Shown here piece by piece: positions 22,403-30,145 of a DNA stretch of 34,453 bases. The notes under the pieces were generated by a model. That model saw only the letters and a list, made by a program, of their open reading frames with translations, ran no database searches and was not told the DNA's origin. The stretch is from positions 1 through 34,453 of the forward strand of contig DASZPL010000126.1 in assembly GCA_035550315.1 (NCBI GenBank). The letters are read 5' to 3'. Position numbers and translations under genes: made by a program. Numbering within the stretch: position 1 is the first letter of the stretch; every line of letters starts with the position of its first letter. The DNA comes from DASZPL01 sp035550315. GTDB taxonomy: Bacteria > Actinomycetota > Actinomycetes > JAFAQI01.

Positions 22403-23875
22403 ATGAACCGCGTGCGGGTGGTGCGCGCGCTGGCCGGTGCCGGCGCTGTCACCCTCGTGGCCATCGCCTTCCTGCCGACTGCGACGGCGCGACCGACCGC
22501 CCGCGCGGCAGCGACGGCGCTGACGTACTCCGGCAAGGCGTCGGCGATCGGCGTGCACCTGTCAATCGACGAGAGCCCCAACCTGGTGCCGGTCTCCGAC
22601 CTGTTCGACGTGCAGGCGCCGCAAGCCACCAGTCAGTTCGGCTCGTCCGGCATCTCGCACGGCACCGCGGCGCTGGCGACGCCCGGCAATGCCGCCGCCG
22701 GTCTCGCACTGCTGTGCTCCGCCGCCGCACAGGTGGAGACGCTCTGCGAGACGTTGAACAACATCACGTCGAAGACGCCGATTGGCCCCTACCCGCCAAG
22801 CAACCCGTTCACCGCCAACGCGTCGTACCCCGAGGACAACGGCAAGGTGGTCAACGCCAAGGTCTCCGGCAAGCAGTTCGGCGTCGGCAACAAGGTGAAC
22901 CTGTCGGTCGGCGTCGCCCGCGCGCAGGCAACGCCGGAGCGGGTGACCAGCTTTGCCACCGGGCTGTCGGCCGGGCTGGCGAAGGGTACGCCGATCGCCG
23001 TCTCGACCGGGACGACGACGACCAGCACGAGTGAGACCGTCAACAACGGCGTGCTGGTCGTGACCGCGAAGTCGGCCGTGCAGAACGTCTCGATCGGTGG
23101 CCTGGTCCGGATCGGCGCGATCAGCTCCATCGCCAAGGTCACCAACGACGGCCACGGCCACGTCACGCACCACGGCTCCACCACGATCACCGGGGTCAAG
23201 GTGGCGGGGCAGTCGGCGACGATCGACAACCACGGCATCTCGATCGGCGGGCAGGGCGATCACGGCGCCGTGCTGAAGCTGCTCAACCAGACCTTGCAGC
23301 AAGCGCTCAAGACCGCGGGCCTGACGATCCAGCTGGCCGGCCTGCAGGTCAGCAAGCAGGGCAAGCAGATCAACGTCGACGGCGGCGGGCTGCTGGTGAA
23401 CTTCGAGCACCCGGTGAAAGGCCTGCCGAACCTCGCCCAGCTGCTGCCGATCTGCGTCCCGTCAAAGTCGTCCTGCCTGCTGAGCCCGCCGAACCTCAAC
23501 GCGAAGTACATCGGCATCGCCGGGCTTGGGCAGGTGGACGTCTCGGCGTACGCAACTCCCGCCCCGCCGCCTCCTCCGCCGCCGTCGACCACCACCACGC
23601 CCCCGTCGCCCGCGCCGTCGACGTCGATAGGCCCGGCGGGCGGTGGCGGCCCGGGCAACATCACCCCGCCGAACGTGCCAGGCGCCGGGACGTCACCACC
23701 CGGCCCCGGCCAGACGCCGGAGTTCCCGCACAGCCGCACCGTCAACGCCGGTGACGTGCTGACCGGCACGTCCAATCGGCTGAAGTACCTGTTCCCCGCG
23801 TTCCTGCTCGCCGTGATCGCCGGGTTCGGCGGCGGGCTGTTCCGCCACCCGGCCCGACTACCCCACCGAGATTGA
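22403..23875 (+). CDS. Secreted, membrane-anchored surface protein (choice-of-anchor type)
   Basis: This 490-residue protein has an N-terminal signal peptide (MNRVRVVRALAGAGAVTLVA and following, cleavage near the ATARPTARA region). A beta-rich domain follows (about 40-375) with repeated Gly-, Asn- and Thr-rich strands and paired Cys (AALLCSAAAQVETLCE type region, and PICVPSKSSCL). Next comes a Pro/Thr/Ser-rich stalk (about 375-450, with runs of Pro) and a C-terminal membrane helix KYLFPAFLLAVIAGFGGGLF (461-480) with a short basic tail. The layout is that of an actinobacterial cell-wall-spanning protein. It is first in the operon with the ABC importer, so a role in presenting or passing a hydrophobic substrate to the importer is plausible but unproven. 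Confidence 0.85.
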   Translation: MNRVRVVRALAGAGAVTLVAIAFLPTATARPTARAAATALTYSGKASAIGVHLSIDESPNLVPVSDLFDVQAPQATSQFGSSGISHGTAALATPGNAAAGLALLCSAAAQVETLCETLNNITSKTPIGPYPPSNPFTANASYPEDNGKVVNAKVSGKQFGVGNKVNLSVGVARAQATPERVTSFATGLSAGLAKGTPIAVSTGTTTTSTSETVNNGVLVVTAKSAVQNVSIGGLVRIGAISSIAKVTNDGHGHVTHHGSTTITGVKVAGQSATIDNHGISIGGQGDHGAVLKLLNQTLQQALKTAGLTIQLAGLQVSKQGKQINVDGGGLLVNFEHPVKGLPNLAQLLPICVPSKSSCLLSPPNLNAKYIGIAGLGQVDVSAYATPAPPPPPPPSTTTTPPSPAPSTSIGPAGGGGPGNITPPNVPGAGTSPPGPGQTPEFPHSRTVNAGDVLTGTSNRLKYLFPAFLLAVIAGFGGGLFRHPARLPHRD

Positions 23876-23907
23876 CCGCGCTCGACCATGATCCGTCAGG
23901 AGTAACG

Positions 23908-24489
23908 ATGACCGTGCAGACGCAAGCGCAGCCACCGGCCGCCCGGGGAGCCGCCGCTCCGGTGCCGCGCGTCGACTCCCGGGCGTTCTGGAACTGGGTC
24001 TGGACGTCGATCTACCCGGTGATCGGATGGATCCTCGTCCTCGCCGGCGCGATCATCATCATCATCGGCTGGTGGGGGGTGGCGCGGAACGCGATCGTCG
24101 CGAAGCAGCTTCCCTACCTCGCCAGCGGCGCGATCGGCGGCCTCGCGCTGATCAGCCTCGGCGGCCGCTTCATGGTCATCCGCGACCTGCGTGAGGACTC
24201 CGGCCGGCTCGACCGGCTCGAGCAGATGGTGCTGGAACTGCACGAGGTGCTGCTCCGGCAGGCCGACGCCGCCGGGATCCCGAGCGCGCACGGCGCCATC
24301 CGCGCGGCCACGGCGACGGCGAATCGGACGACGACGTCGCAGCTGGTGGCGCTGCCGCGCGGCGGGCGCTACCACCGCGCCGACTGCCGCGTCGTCGCCG
24401 GCAAGGACGACGCGACCACGATCAGCCGGGCGCAGGTGCGCCGCCGCGCCCTGACGCCGTGCCCGCTGTGCGAGCCGGACGCGAGCTAG
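23908..24489 (+). CDS. Small membrane protein with Ada-like Cys-His metal-binding tail
   Basis: This 193-residue protein starts at ATG 23908, with CAGGAG five bases ahead. Two membrane helices (about 36-60, WILVLAGAIIIIIGWWGV, and 68-92, LASGAIGGLALISLGGRF) precede a short coiled-coil-like stretch (RLDRLEQMVLELHEVLLRQ) and a C-terminal YHRADC...TPCPLCEPD segment. This resembles the His-x-x-x-Cys plus CxxC pattern of Ada-type zinc-binding modules, so a cytoplasmic metal site is likely. It ends three bases before the permease start, so it is translated with the importer. Function is unknown; an accessory or assembly role for the transporter is an inference. Confidence 0.82.
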   Translation: MTVQTQAQPPAARGAAAPVPRVDSRAFWNWVWTSIYPVIGWILVLAGAIIIIIGWWGVARNAIVAKQLPYLASGAIGGLALISLGGRFMVIRDLREDSGRLDRLEQMVLELHEVLLRQADAAGIPSAHGAIRAATATANRTTTSQLVALPRGGRYHRADCRVVAGKDDATTISRAQVRRRALTPCPLCEPDAS

Positions 24490-24492
24490 CCC

Positions 24493-26619
24493 ATGACCGA
24501 AACGCAGTGGCGGCGAGCCTGGGCGGTGCTCGGAAGCGCCGCGCTGCTCGCCTTCCTGCTGTGGGTACTCGCCGAGACCGGCTGGGACGGCGTGGTGTTC
24601 GTCCAGTACGCCGTTGCCGGCCTCGGCCCGGGCGCTGCGGCGGCGCTGATCGGCGTCGGCATCGTGCTGACCTACGAAGCCACCGGCGTGTTCAACTTCG
24701 CGTTCGGGCCGATGGCCACGCTGGCGGCGTACCTGGACTACGCGATGATCACCAAGGGCAGCCTGCCGATCGCGGTCTCGGTGCTGCTGACGGTGGTGGT
24801 CGCGGCGCCGCTGCTCGGCGCGGGGATCGAGCGGTTCGTCTTCCGGCCGCTCCAACTCCGGCAGGCCAGCACCTCTGAGCAACTGCTCGCGACGATCGCG
24901 GTGTTCGCCGTGATCCTCGGCGCGGTCGTGCTGATCTGGGGCGCCGGCACCCGGCTCAACGCACCGCTGCCGTTCGGCTCGCACGCCTTCCACGTCGGCA
25001 GCTTCGTGGTCTCGTCGAGCACCATCGGCAACGTCGGCACGATCGCGGTTTGCGCGGCGGCAGTGACCGCGATGCTGCGCTACACGACGCTCGGACGCGA
25101 GATCCGCGCGGTCGTCGACCGCCGGCAACTGGCCGAGCTGGCCGGCATCCGGGCGAACCGGGTCGCCACCATCGCCTGGGCGATCGGCGCGGTCTTCGCC
25201 GCGCTGGCCGGTGTGATGGAGGCGCCGCTGCAAGGGCTCGCGCCGTTCAACCTCACGCTGCTGATCCTCGAGACCTTCGCGGTCGTGATCGTGGCGCGGC
25301 TGCGCAGTGTGAAGCTCGCGATCATCGCCGGGCTCGGCATCGGCGTGCTGCAAAGCCTGATGGTGCGCGTGCAGGGCGAGATCATCAACGCCTGGCAGGG
25401 CCTGCAGCAGGTCGAGCCGTACCTGTTCGTGCTCGCGCTGCCGCTGTTCCTGGTGATCTGGCGTGACCTCGACGAGGCCGGCGCCGACAACAGCACGGTC
25501 AGCCTGGTGTCCTCGACGATCGGCCGCCGGCGCCGGCGAAACCGGCTGGTGTTGCCGGGCGCCGGGGCCGCCGTGGTGCTTGTCGCACTCAGCACGGTGT
25601 TCGACTACCAGGGCTTCCAGATCATGCAGCAGTTGCTCGCGACGGCCGTGATCTTCCTGTCGATCGTCGCGATCACCGGGTTCAGCGGCCACCTGACGTT
25701 GGGCCAGGCGGCGTTCGCCGGGCTCGGCGCGTTGCTCACCGCGAAGCTCTCCAACGGCGCGATGCCGTACGTGCCGCAACTGAACCCGATCCTGGCGATG
25801 CTGCTGTCGGCGACGGTGGTGATGCTGGTCGGCCTGGCGACCGGCTTCCCAGTGCTGCGGCGGCGCGGGTTGTTCCTCGGCCTGGCCACGTTGGCGCTGA
25901 ACCTCGTCGTCTACTTCATGATCTTCCAGAACGCCTACTTCCTGAACGGCACCAGCTTCATCAACCGGCCCAACTTCTTCGGGGTGTCGCTGACCGGCGA
26001 CAAGGCGTTCTACCTCTACGAGCTCGTGGTCCTCGCAGTCGCGCTGCTGGTGACGTCCAGCCTGCGCAGCGGTCGGCTCGGCCGGATCCTCGCAGCGATG
26101 CGCGACGCACCGACCGGCGCTGAGTCGATCGGCATCAACATGCGCCGCTACAAGCTGTTCATCTTCGGCGCCAGCGCGTTCCTCGCCGCCATCGGCGGGT
26201 CGCTGCTCGCGCAGCAATCGGAGACCTTCAACCCGGACGCGTGGTCACCGATCATCAGCCTGTTCTGGTTCTTGGCCGTCGTCTTCGCCGGGCTGTCCTA
26301 CCTGTCCGGCGCAGTGCTCGCGGCCGGGTTGACGGTCGGGCTCGACCACGCCGTCGGACAGAGCAACGGCTCCTACATCGTGATCGGCGTACTCACCCTG
26401 TTCACCATCTCGTTCCTGCGCGGCGGCGTCGTCGGCTGGGTGCTCAGCCGCGGCCGCCGCAACCTGCTCGGCGGGCTGCAACGGCAGTACGCCGAGGCCA
26501 GCGCGCGGGTCGCGACCGGCCTGCCCGCCGTCGACGGCGCGCCCCCGGAGGCGGAGCCGAGCGAGCAGTGGGTCCCGAGCGAGTTCGCCGAGCGACTGCT
26601 CGCGGGGAGCCGACGATGA
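24493..26619 (+). CDS. Fused LivH-LivM-type ABC permease
   Basis: This 708-residue polytopic membrane protein combines both permease subunits of a branched-chain-amino-acid-type (HAAT) importer in one chain. Residues 1 to about 325 are the LivH-like half (ALIGVGIVLTYEATGVFNFA, ERFVFRPLQLRQ, GREIRAVVDRRQLAELAGIR). A basic linker RRRRRNR near 345 follows, then the LivM-like half (about 355-650; GFSGHLTLGQAAFAGLGA, RILAAMRDAPTGAESIGIN, the EAA-type loop that meets the ATPase). A cytoplasmic tail of about 60 residues ends the protein. Fusion fixes 1:1 stoichiometry. The last four bases overlap the next start (ATGA). HAAT importers carry amino acids but also aromatic and other organic acids, so the substrate is open. 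Confidence 0.94.
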   Translation: MTETQWRRAWAVLGSAALLAFLLWVLAETGWDGVVFVQYAVAGLGPGAAAALIGVGIVLTYEATGVFNFAFGPMATLAAYLDYAMITKGSLPIAVSVLLTVVVAAPLLGAGIERFVFRPLQLRQASTSEQLLATIAVFAVILGAVVLIWGAGTRLNAPLPFGSHAFHVGSFVVSSSTIGNVGTIAVCAAAVTAMLRYTTLGREIRAVVDRRQLAELAGIRANRVATIAWAIGAVFAALAGVMEAPLQGLAPFNLTLLILETFAVVIVARLRSVKLAIIAGLGIGVLQSLMVRVQGEIINAWQGLQQVEPYLFVLALPLFLVIWRDLDEAGADNSTVSLVSSTIGRRRRRNRLVLPGAGAAVVLVALSTVFDYQGFQIMQQLLATAVIFLSIVAITGFSGHLTLGQAAFAGLGALLTAKLSNGAMPYVPQLNPILAMLLSATVVMLVGLATGFPVLRRRGLFLGLATLALNLVVYFMIFQNAYFLNGTSFINRPNFFGVSLTGDKAFYLYELVVLAVALLVTSSLRSGRLGRILAAMRDAPTGAESIGINMRRYKLFIFGASAFLAAIGGSLLAQQSETFNPDAWSPIISLFWFLAVVFAGLSYLSGAVLAAGLTVGLDHAVGQSNGSYIVIGVLTLFTISFLRGGVVGWVLSRGRRNLLGGLQRQYAEASARVATGLPAVDGAPPEAEPSEQWVPSEFAERLLAGSRR

Positions 26620-27419
26620 CGGCGCGCTGGGAGGGCGCGGAGCTGCGAGCCGATTCGGTCACGATGCGGTTCGGCGGCTTGCTGGCGGTCGACGATGTCA
26701 GCCTCACGGCCGAGCCCGGCAAGGTCACGGCGCTGATCGGGCCGAACGGCGCGGGCAAGACCACGCTGTTCAACTGCCTGACCGGCATCCTCCACCCCAA
26801 CGGCGGTCGCGTGCTGCTCGGCGGCCGCGACGTCACCCGGCTGTCGCCGACCGAGCGCTCGCGGCTCGGCATCGCGCGGACCTTCCAGCGGCTCGAGGTC
26901 TTCGGCGGGATGACCGTGTTCGAGAACTTGCAGGTGGCGGTCGAGACGCGCCAGCCGCGGCGCAGCTGGCGCAGCCTGCTGACACTCGGGTCCGGCGACG
27001 AGCCGGAAGTGGTCGCGACGGTCAACCAGGTGATCGACCGGCTGAACCTGCACGACGCCGCGCAGGTGCGCGCCGGCGACCTGTCGACCGGCCAGCTGCG
27101 CGTCGTCGAACTCGGCCGCGCGCTGTGCACCCAGCCGCGCGTGATCATCCTCGACGAGCCGGCCAGCGGCCAGGACGCGGCCGGCACCGAGCGGTTGCAG
27201 TCGATCCTCGCCGAGCTGGCCAGGGAGGGGCTGGCCATCCTGCTGGTCGAGCACGACGTCGAGCTGGTGATGAATGTCTCAGACCGGATCTACGTCATGG
27301 AGTTCGGTCGGCTGATCGCGGCGGGGACGCCGAGCGAGGTCAGCCACGACGCACGAGTCCGCGACGCCTACCTCGGGACCGCGAAGGAGACGGCAGATGC
27401 CGACGCTGCTCGAGTGTGA
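26616..27419 (+). CDS. ABC transporter ATP-binding protein, LivG-type
   Basis: This 267-residue ATPase has Walker A GPNGAGKTT at 42-50, the signature as LSTGQLRVVE (the usual LSGGQ has become LSTGQ), Walker B VIILDEPASG and the switch His in LLVEHDVELV. The C-terminal RIYVMEFGRLIAAGTPSEV and DAYLG are typical of LivG. It starts by ATGA overlap with the permease and its last 23 bp overlap the LivF-type gene, so the two ATPases are tightly coupled. It powers import through the fused permease. Confidence 0.95.
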   Translation: MTARWEGAELRADSVTMRFGGLLAVDDVSLTAEPGKVTALIGPNGAGKTTLFNCLTGILHPNGGRVLLGGRDVTRLSPTERSRLGIARTFQRLEVFGGMTVFENLQVAVETRQPRRSWRSLLTLGSGDEPEVVATVNQVIDRLNLHDAAQVRAGDLSTGQLRVVELGRALCTQPRVIILDEPASGQDAAGTERLQSILAELAREGLAILLVEHDVELVMNVSDRIYVMEFGRLIAAGTPSEVSHDARVRDAYLGTAKETADADAARV

Positions 27420-28107
27420 CGAGGTGTACGCCGGCTACGGCCGGGTCGAGGTGCTGCACGGTCTGTCGCTCGTCGTACCCGCCGGCTCGGTCGTCGCGAT
27501 CCTCGGACCGAACGGCGTCGGCAAGACGACGACGATGAACGTCATCAGCGGCGCGATTCCGATCAGCCGGGGCCGCGTGCTCTTCGACGGCGTGCGCCTC
27601 AACAACGTCCCGGCCGACGAGCGTGCGCGGCGCGGCGTGACGCTGATCCCCGAGGGCCGCGGCGTGTTCCCCGGCCTGTCGGTCATCGACAACCTGCTGC
27701 TCGCGGGGACCGCGGCCGGCCGCGGCAGCGATCGTGAGGCCGCGCTGGAGCGGGTGTTCACGTTGTTTCCGCGGCTCGCCGAACGCCGCCAGCAGCGGGC
27801 GGGCACGCTCTCTGGCGGCGAGCAGCAGATGCTCGCGCTCTCCCGTGCCTTGCTCGCCTCGCCGCGGGTGCTGCTGATGGATGAGATCTCGATGGGCCTC
27901 GCTCCGGCCGTGGTGGCGCGGTTGTTCGAGGTGATCGCGGATCTGCGGGCCGAAGGCCTGACCATCGTGCTGGTCGAGCAGTACCTCACGTATGCGCTCG
28001 ACCTCGCCGACATCTGCTACGTGCTGCGCCGCGGCGCCGTCGACTTTGTCGGGGAGCCGGAAGAGCTCCGCCACTCCCCCGCGCTGGCGAAGGCGCTCGC
28101 CAGCTAG
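27397..28107 (+). CDS. ABC transporter ATP-binding protein, LivF-type
   Basis: This 236-residue ATPase has Walker A GPNGVGKTT (38-46), LIPEGRGVFPGLSV characteristic of LivF, signature LSGGEQQMLALSRALL, Walker B VLLMDEISMGLAP and VLVEQYLTYAL in place of the usual switch-His segment, as is normal for LivF. It is the last gene of the importer operon, two bases from the stop of the convergent binding-protein gene. Confidence 0.95.
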   Translation: MPTLLECDEVYAGYGRVEVLHGLSLVVPAGSVVAILGPNGVGKTTTMNVISGAIPISRGRVLFDGVRLNNVPADERARRGVTLIPEGRGVFPGLSVIDNLLLAGTAAGRGSDREAALERVFTLFPRLAERRQQRAGTLSGGEQQMLALSRALLASPRVLLMDEISMGLAPAVVARLFEVIADLRAEGLTIVLVEQYLTYALDLADICYVLRRGAVDFVGEPEELRHSPALAKALAS

Positions 28108-28109
28108 CG

Positions 28110-29651
28110 CTAACCGCCGGTCGGGTACGTGACCGTGCGGCCGGTGTGGCAGTTGTGCGTGTGGTCGACCACCGTCTGCCAACCACCGCTCGAGCCGCCG
28201 GCCCACTTCACGATCGTCATGCACTGCGTGAGGGTCGCCGGCTTGCTGCGGTAGTGCGGGAATGCGAGCGTGTGCGGGTCCATCAGCCCGCGGGCCGAGT
28301 AGCCCTTCTTGGTGTTCGCGAACTTCACCACGCAGCTGCGGGTCAGGTTGCCGCCGCAGGACGCCGCGGCGTCCGCGAACCACATGCCCGCGACCCAACC
28401 TTCCAGCGACCACTGTGCGAGCGGGGCGCCGTTCGCGTAGGCGGCGTACGCCTGCCGGAAGATCGAGACCTGCTTGTTCGACGTGTCGTTGTAGTTGGTG
28501 CTGGTGCCCCAGGAGTAGTAGTTCTTCAGGCACGGATAGCTCGACAGCGCCTGGCCGGCTTCCTGCGTCCACGTCGAGATCGTCGAGATCTTCGGCACCG
28601 TCACGCCGTACTGCTGCATCGCCGCGCACACCTTCTGGTTGCCGTTAATGTCGAGCGCGTCGAAGATCGCCTGGTCGTGGTTGGCCTTCATGTCCTGCAC
28701 TTCGGGCGTGGGGTCGCCGGCCAGCGGCACGCTCTCCAGATCGACCTTCACGCCGAGGCTCTTCAGCACGTCGGCGACCTGGTTGGCGCCCCGCTGCGAG
28801 TCGGCCTGCGCGTAGTAGATGACACCCACTCGCGACAGGTGCAGGTGCTGCTTGAACCACAGCCCGACGGTGGGCGCTGCGTAGTACACCGGCGGCGGCG
28901 TGCCGTTGTTCTGGTAGTACGACCCGATCACGGAGTACAGGTCGGGATAGGTGTAGTACGCGTTCCCGGTGATCGGCTCACCGCCAATGTCCGGCACGTG
29001 CTTGGAGGAGATGTACGACGCCCCGGAGTACTGGTAGACGTTGTCGCCCACCAGCGCGAACACCTTGTCCTGGTCGATCAGGTTGTGGGCGCAGGTGATG
29101 TCCTGGTTGCGGTCACCGTTGTCGTCGCACTTGACGAGCTGGATCTTGCGGCCACAGATCCCGCCGGCGTTGTTGATGTACTGCACGTAGGACTCGACGC
29201 CGTAGTAGTTCGGGATGAACTGGTCGGGCGCGAACGGGTTACCGGCACCGCTGTAGATGTTGCCGATCTTGATCGTCGACGGCGTGACGCCGACGTCGGA
29301 GGCGGTCGGCTTGCCCTGGCAGGTCGTGGCCGCCGCGGGTGGCGCCGCCGCGTTGTTGCCGCCGCCTGACTGGGTGCCGCTCGAGTTGCCGCCGTTGTGG
29401 CCGGCACCCGGCTGCGTGACCACTCCCGCGCCGGGCCGGTTGCCGCCCGACACCTTGCCGGGTCCGGTCGTGGCGCCGGGGGTGGCGGTGCCGGTCACGC
29501 CCGGTACCGTCCCGTTCGAGCTCACTGTCTGCGGCAGGTGTGCCTTGCCGGAGCCGAGGACGTTGAAGTCGCGGTCGGGCAGGGTGGTGCCGCACCCGGC
29601 CAGCAGGCCGACGATTGCGAGACCGGCAAGAGCTCGCAACGGGGATCGCAT
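28110..29651 (-). CDS. ABC transporter substrate-binding lipoprotein (HAAT type)
   Basis: This 513-residue lipoprotein has a signal peptide with lipobox LLAGC and lipidated Cys20. A Gly/Pro/Thr/Asn-rich linker follows to about residue 105, then a type-I periplasmic binding domain (VGVTPSTIKIGNIYSGAGN, GGICGRKIQLVKCDDNGD, VGVIYYAQADSQRG). It carries many Cys, suggesting disulfides. ATG 29651 follows GAGGTGAGG; a GTG at 29663 is an alternative. It should deliver substrate to the fused permease, but lies on the opposite strand, downstream of the ETF and NTF2-like genes, about 90 bp after the latter. The long linker suits a thick cell envelope. No operator is seen directly before it, so it is probably read from the ETF promoter. 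Confidence 0.93.
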   Translation of the reverse strand: MRSPLRALAGLAIVGLLAGCGTTLPDRDFNVLGSGKAHLPQTVSSNGTVPGVTGTATPGATTGPGKVSGGNRPGAGVVTQPGAGHNGGNSSGTQSGGGNNAAAPPAAATTCQGKPTASDVGVTPSTIKIGNIYSGAGNPFAPDQFIPNYYGVESYVQYINNAGGICGRKIQLVKCDDNGDRNQDITCAHNLIDQDKVFALVGDNVYQYSGASYISSKHVPDIGGEPITGNAYYTYPDLYSVIGSYYQNNGTPPPVYYAAPTVGLWFKQHLHLSRVGVIYYAQADSQRGANQVADVLKSLGVKVDLESVPLAGDPTPEVQDMKANHDQAIFDALDINGNQKVCAAMQQYGVTVPKISTISTWTQEAGQALSSYPCLKNYYSWGTSTNYNDTSNKQVSIFRQAYAAYANGAPLAQWSLEGWVAGMWFADAAASCGGNLTRSCVVKFANTKKGYSARGLMDPHTLAFPHYRSKPATLTQCMTIVKWAGGSSGGWQTVVDHTHNCHTGRTVTYPTGG

Positions 29652-29741
29652 CTGCCACCTCACCTCAGCGGTCCGGCTCGCTCGACCGTTTCGCCATCAT
29701 CACACGTCCTCCTGCCTCAACGCTGGCCGCGAAGCGCCAGT

Positions 29742-30131
29742 TCAGCCGACCGGCCCGAGCAACTGGATCTCGCGCCGGCTGAACCGCCAGCGACCGCCGT
29801 CGAGGCGGAACTGGTCGTGGTAGCGCCCGGCGACCGAGATCCGCAGCTCAGGCCGGATTGCCAGGAAGGCGAAGTCGCTGACCGCCGACACCGGCTCGGC
29901 ATCACTGTCGATCAACGAGTTGATGGTGATGTGACGACCGCGGCGCTTCTCCGGCATCGCATCAGTGATCCATGCCTGGATCGCCTCGCGGCCGTGGATC
30001 TCCTGGCCCATCACGACCACGACCGCGTCCGTCGTGAAGCACCCGCCGAACTCGTCGAACCGGCCGTCGTCACAGGTCTGGCAGTACGTCGCCAACGTCC
30101 GCCGCACGCCGAGGTCGATCGCGATGTCCAT
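29742..30131 (-). CDS. NTF2-like / SnoaL-like protein
   Basis: This 129-residue protein is of the cone-shaped NTF2/SnoaL fold: an N-terminal helix pair with CDDGRFDEFGGCFTTDAVV, then IHGREAIQAWITD, ending in a strand-rich half (VAGRYHDQFRLDGGRWRFSRREIQLL). The family includes ketosteroid isomerases, dehydratases and polyketide cyclases as well as many unknowns; Asp22 or Asp26, His46 and His68 could be pocket residues, but I cannot assign a reaction. ATG 30131 lies 14 bp after the ETF stop, so it is co-transcribed with ETF and could act on a pathway intermediate. Confidence 0.88.
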   Translation of the reverse strand: MDIAIDLGVRRTLATYCQTCDDGRFDEFGGCFTTDAVVVVMGQEIHGREAIQAWITDAMPEKRRGRHITINSLIDSDAEPVSAVSDFAFLAIRPELRISVAGRYHDQFRLDGGRWRFSRREIQLLGPVG

Positions 30132-30145
30132 CTGCCGTCCTTCGA

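Noticed and set aside
28086..28109. Possible terminator hairpin (GCGCT...AGCGC) between the LivF-type and binding-protein genes
   Set aside because: The stem is only five base pairs with no tract of T; similar matches are frequent by chance at this GC content.
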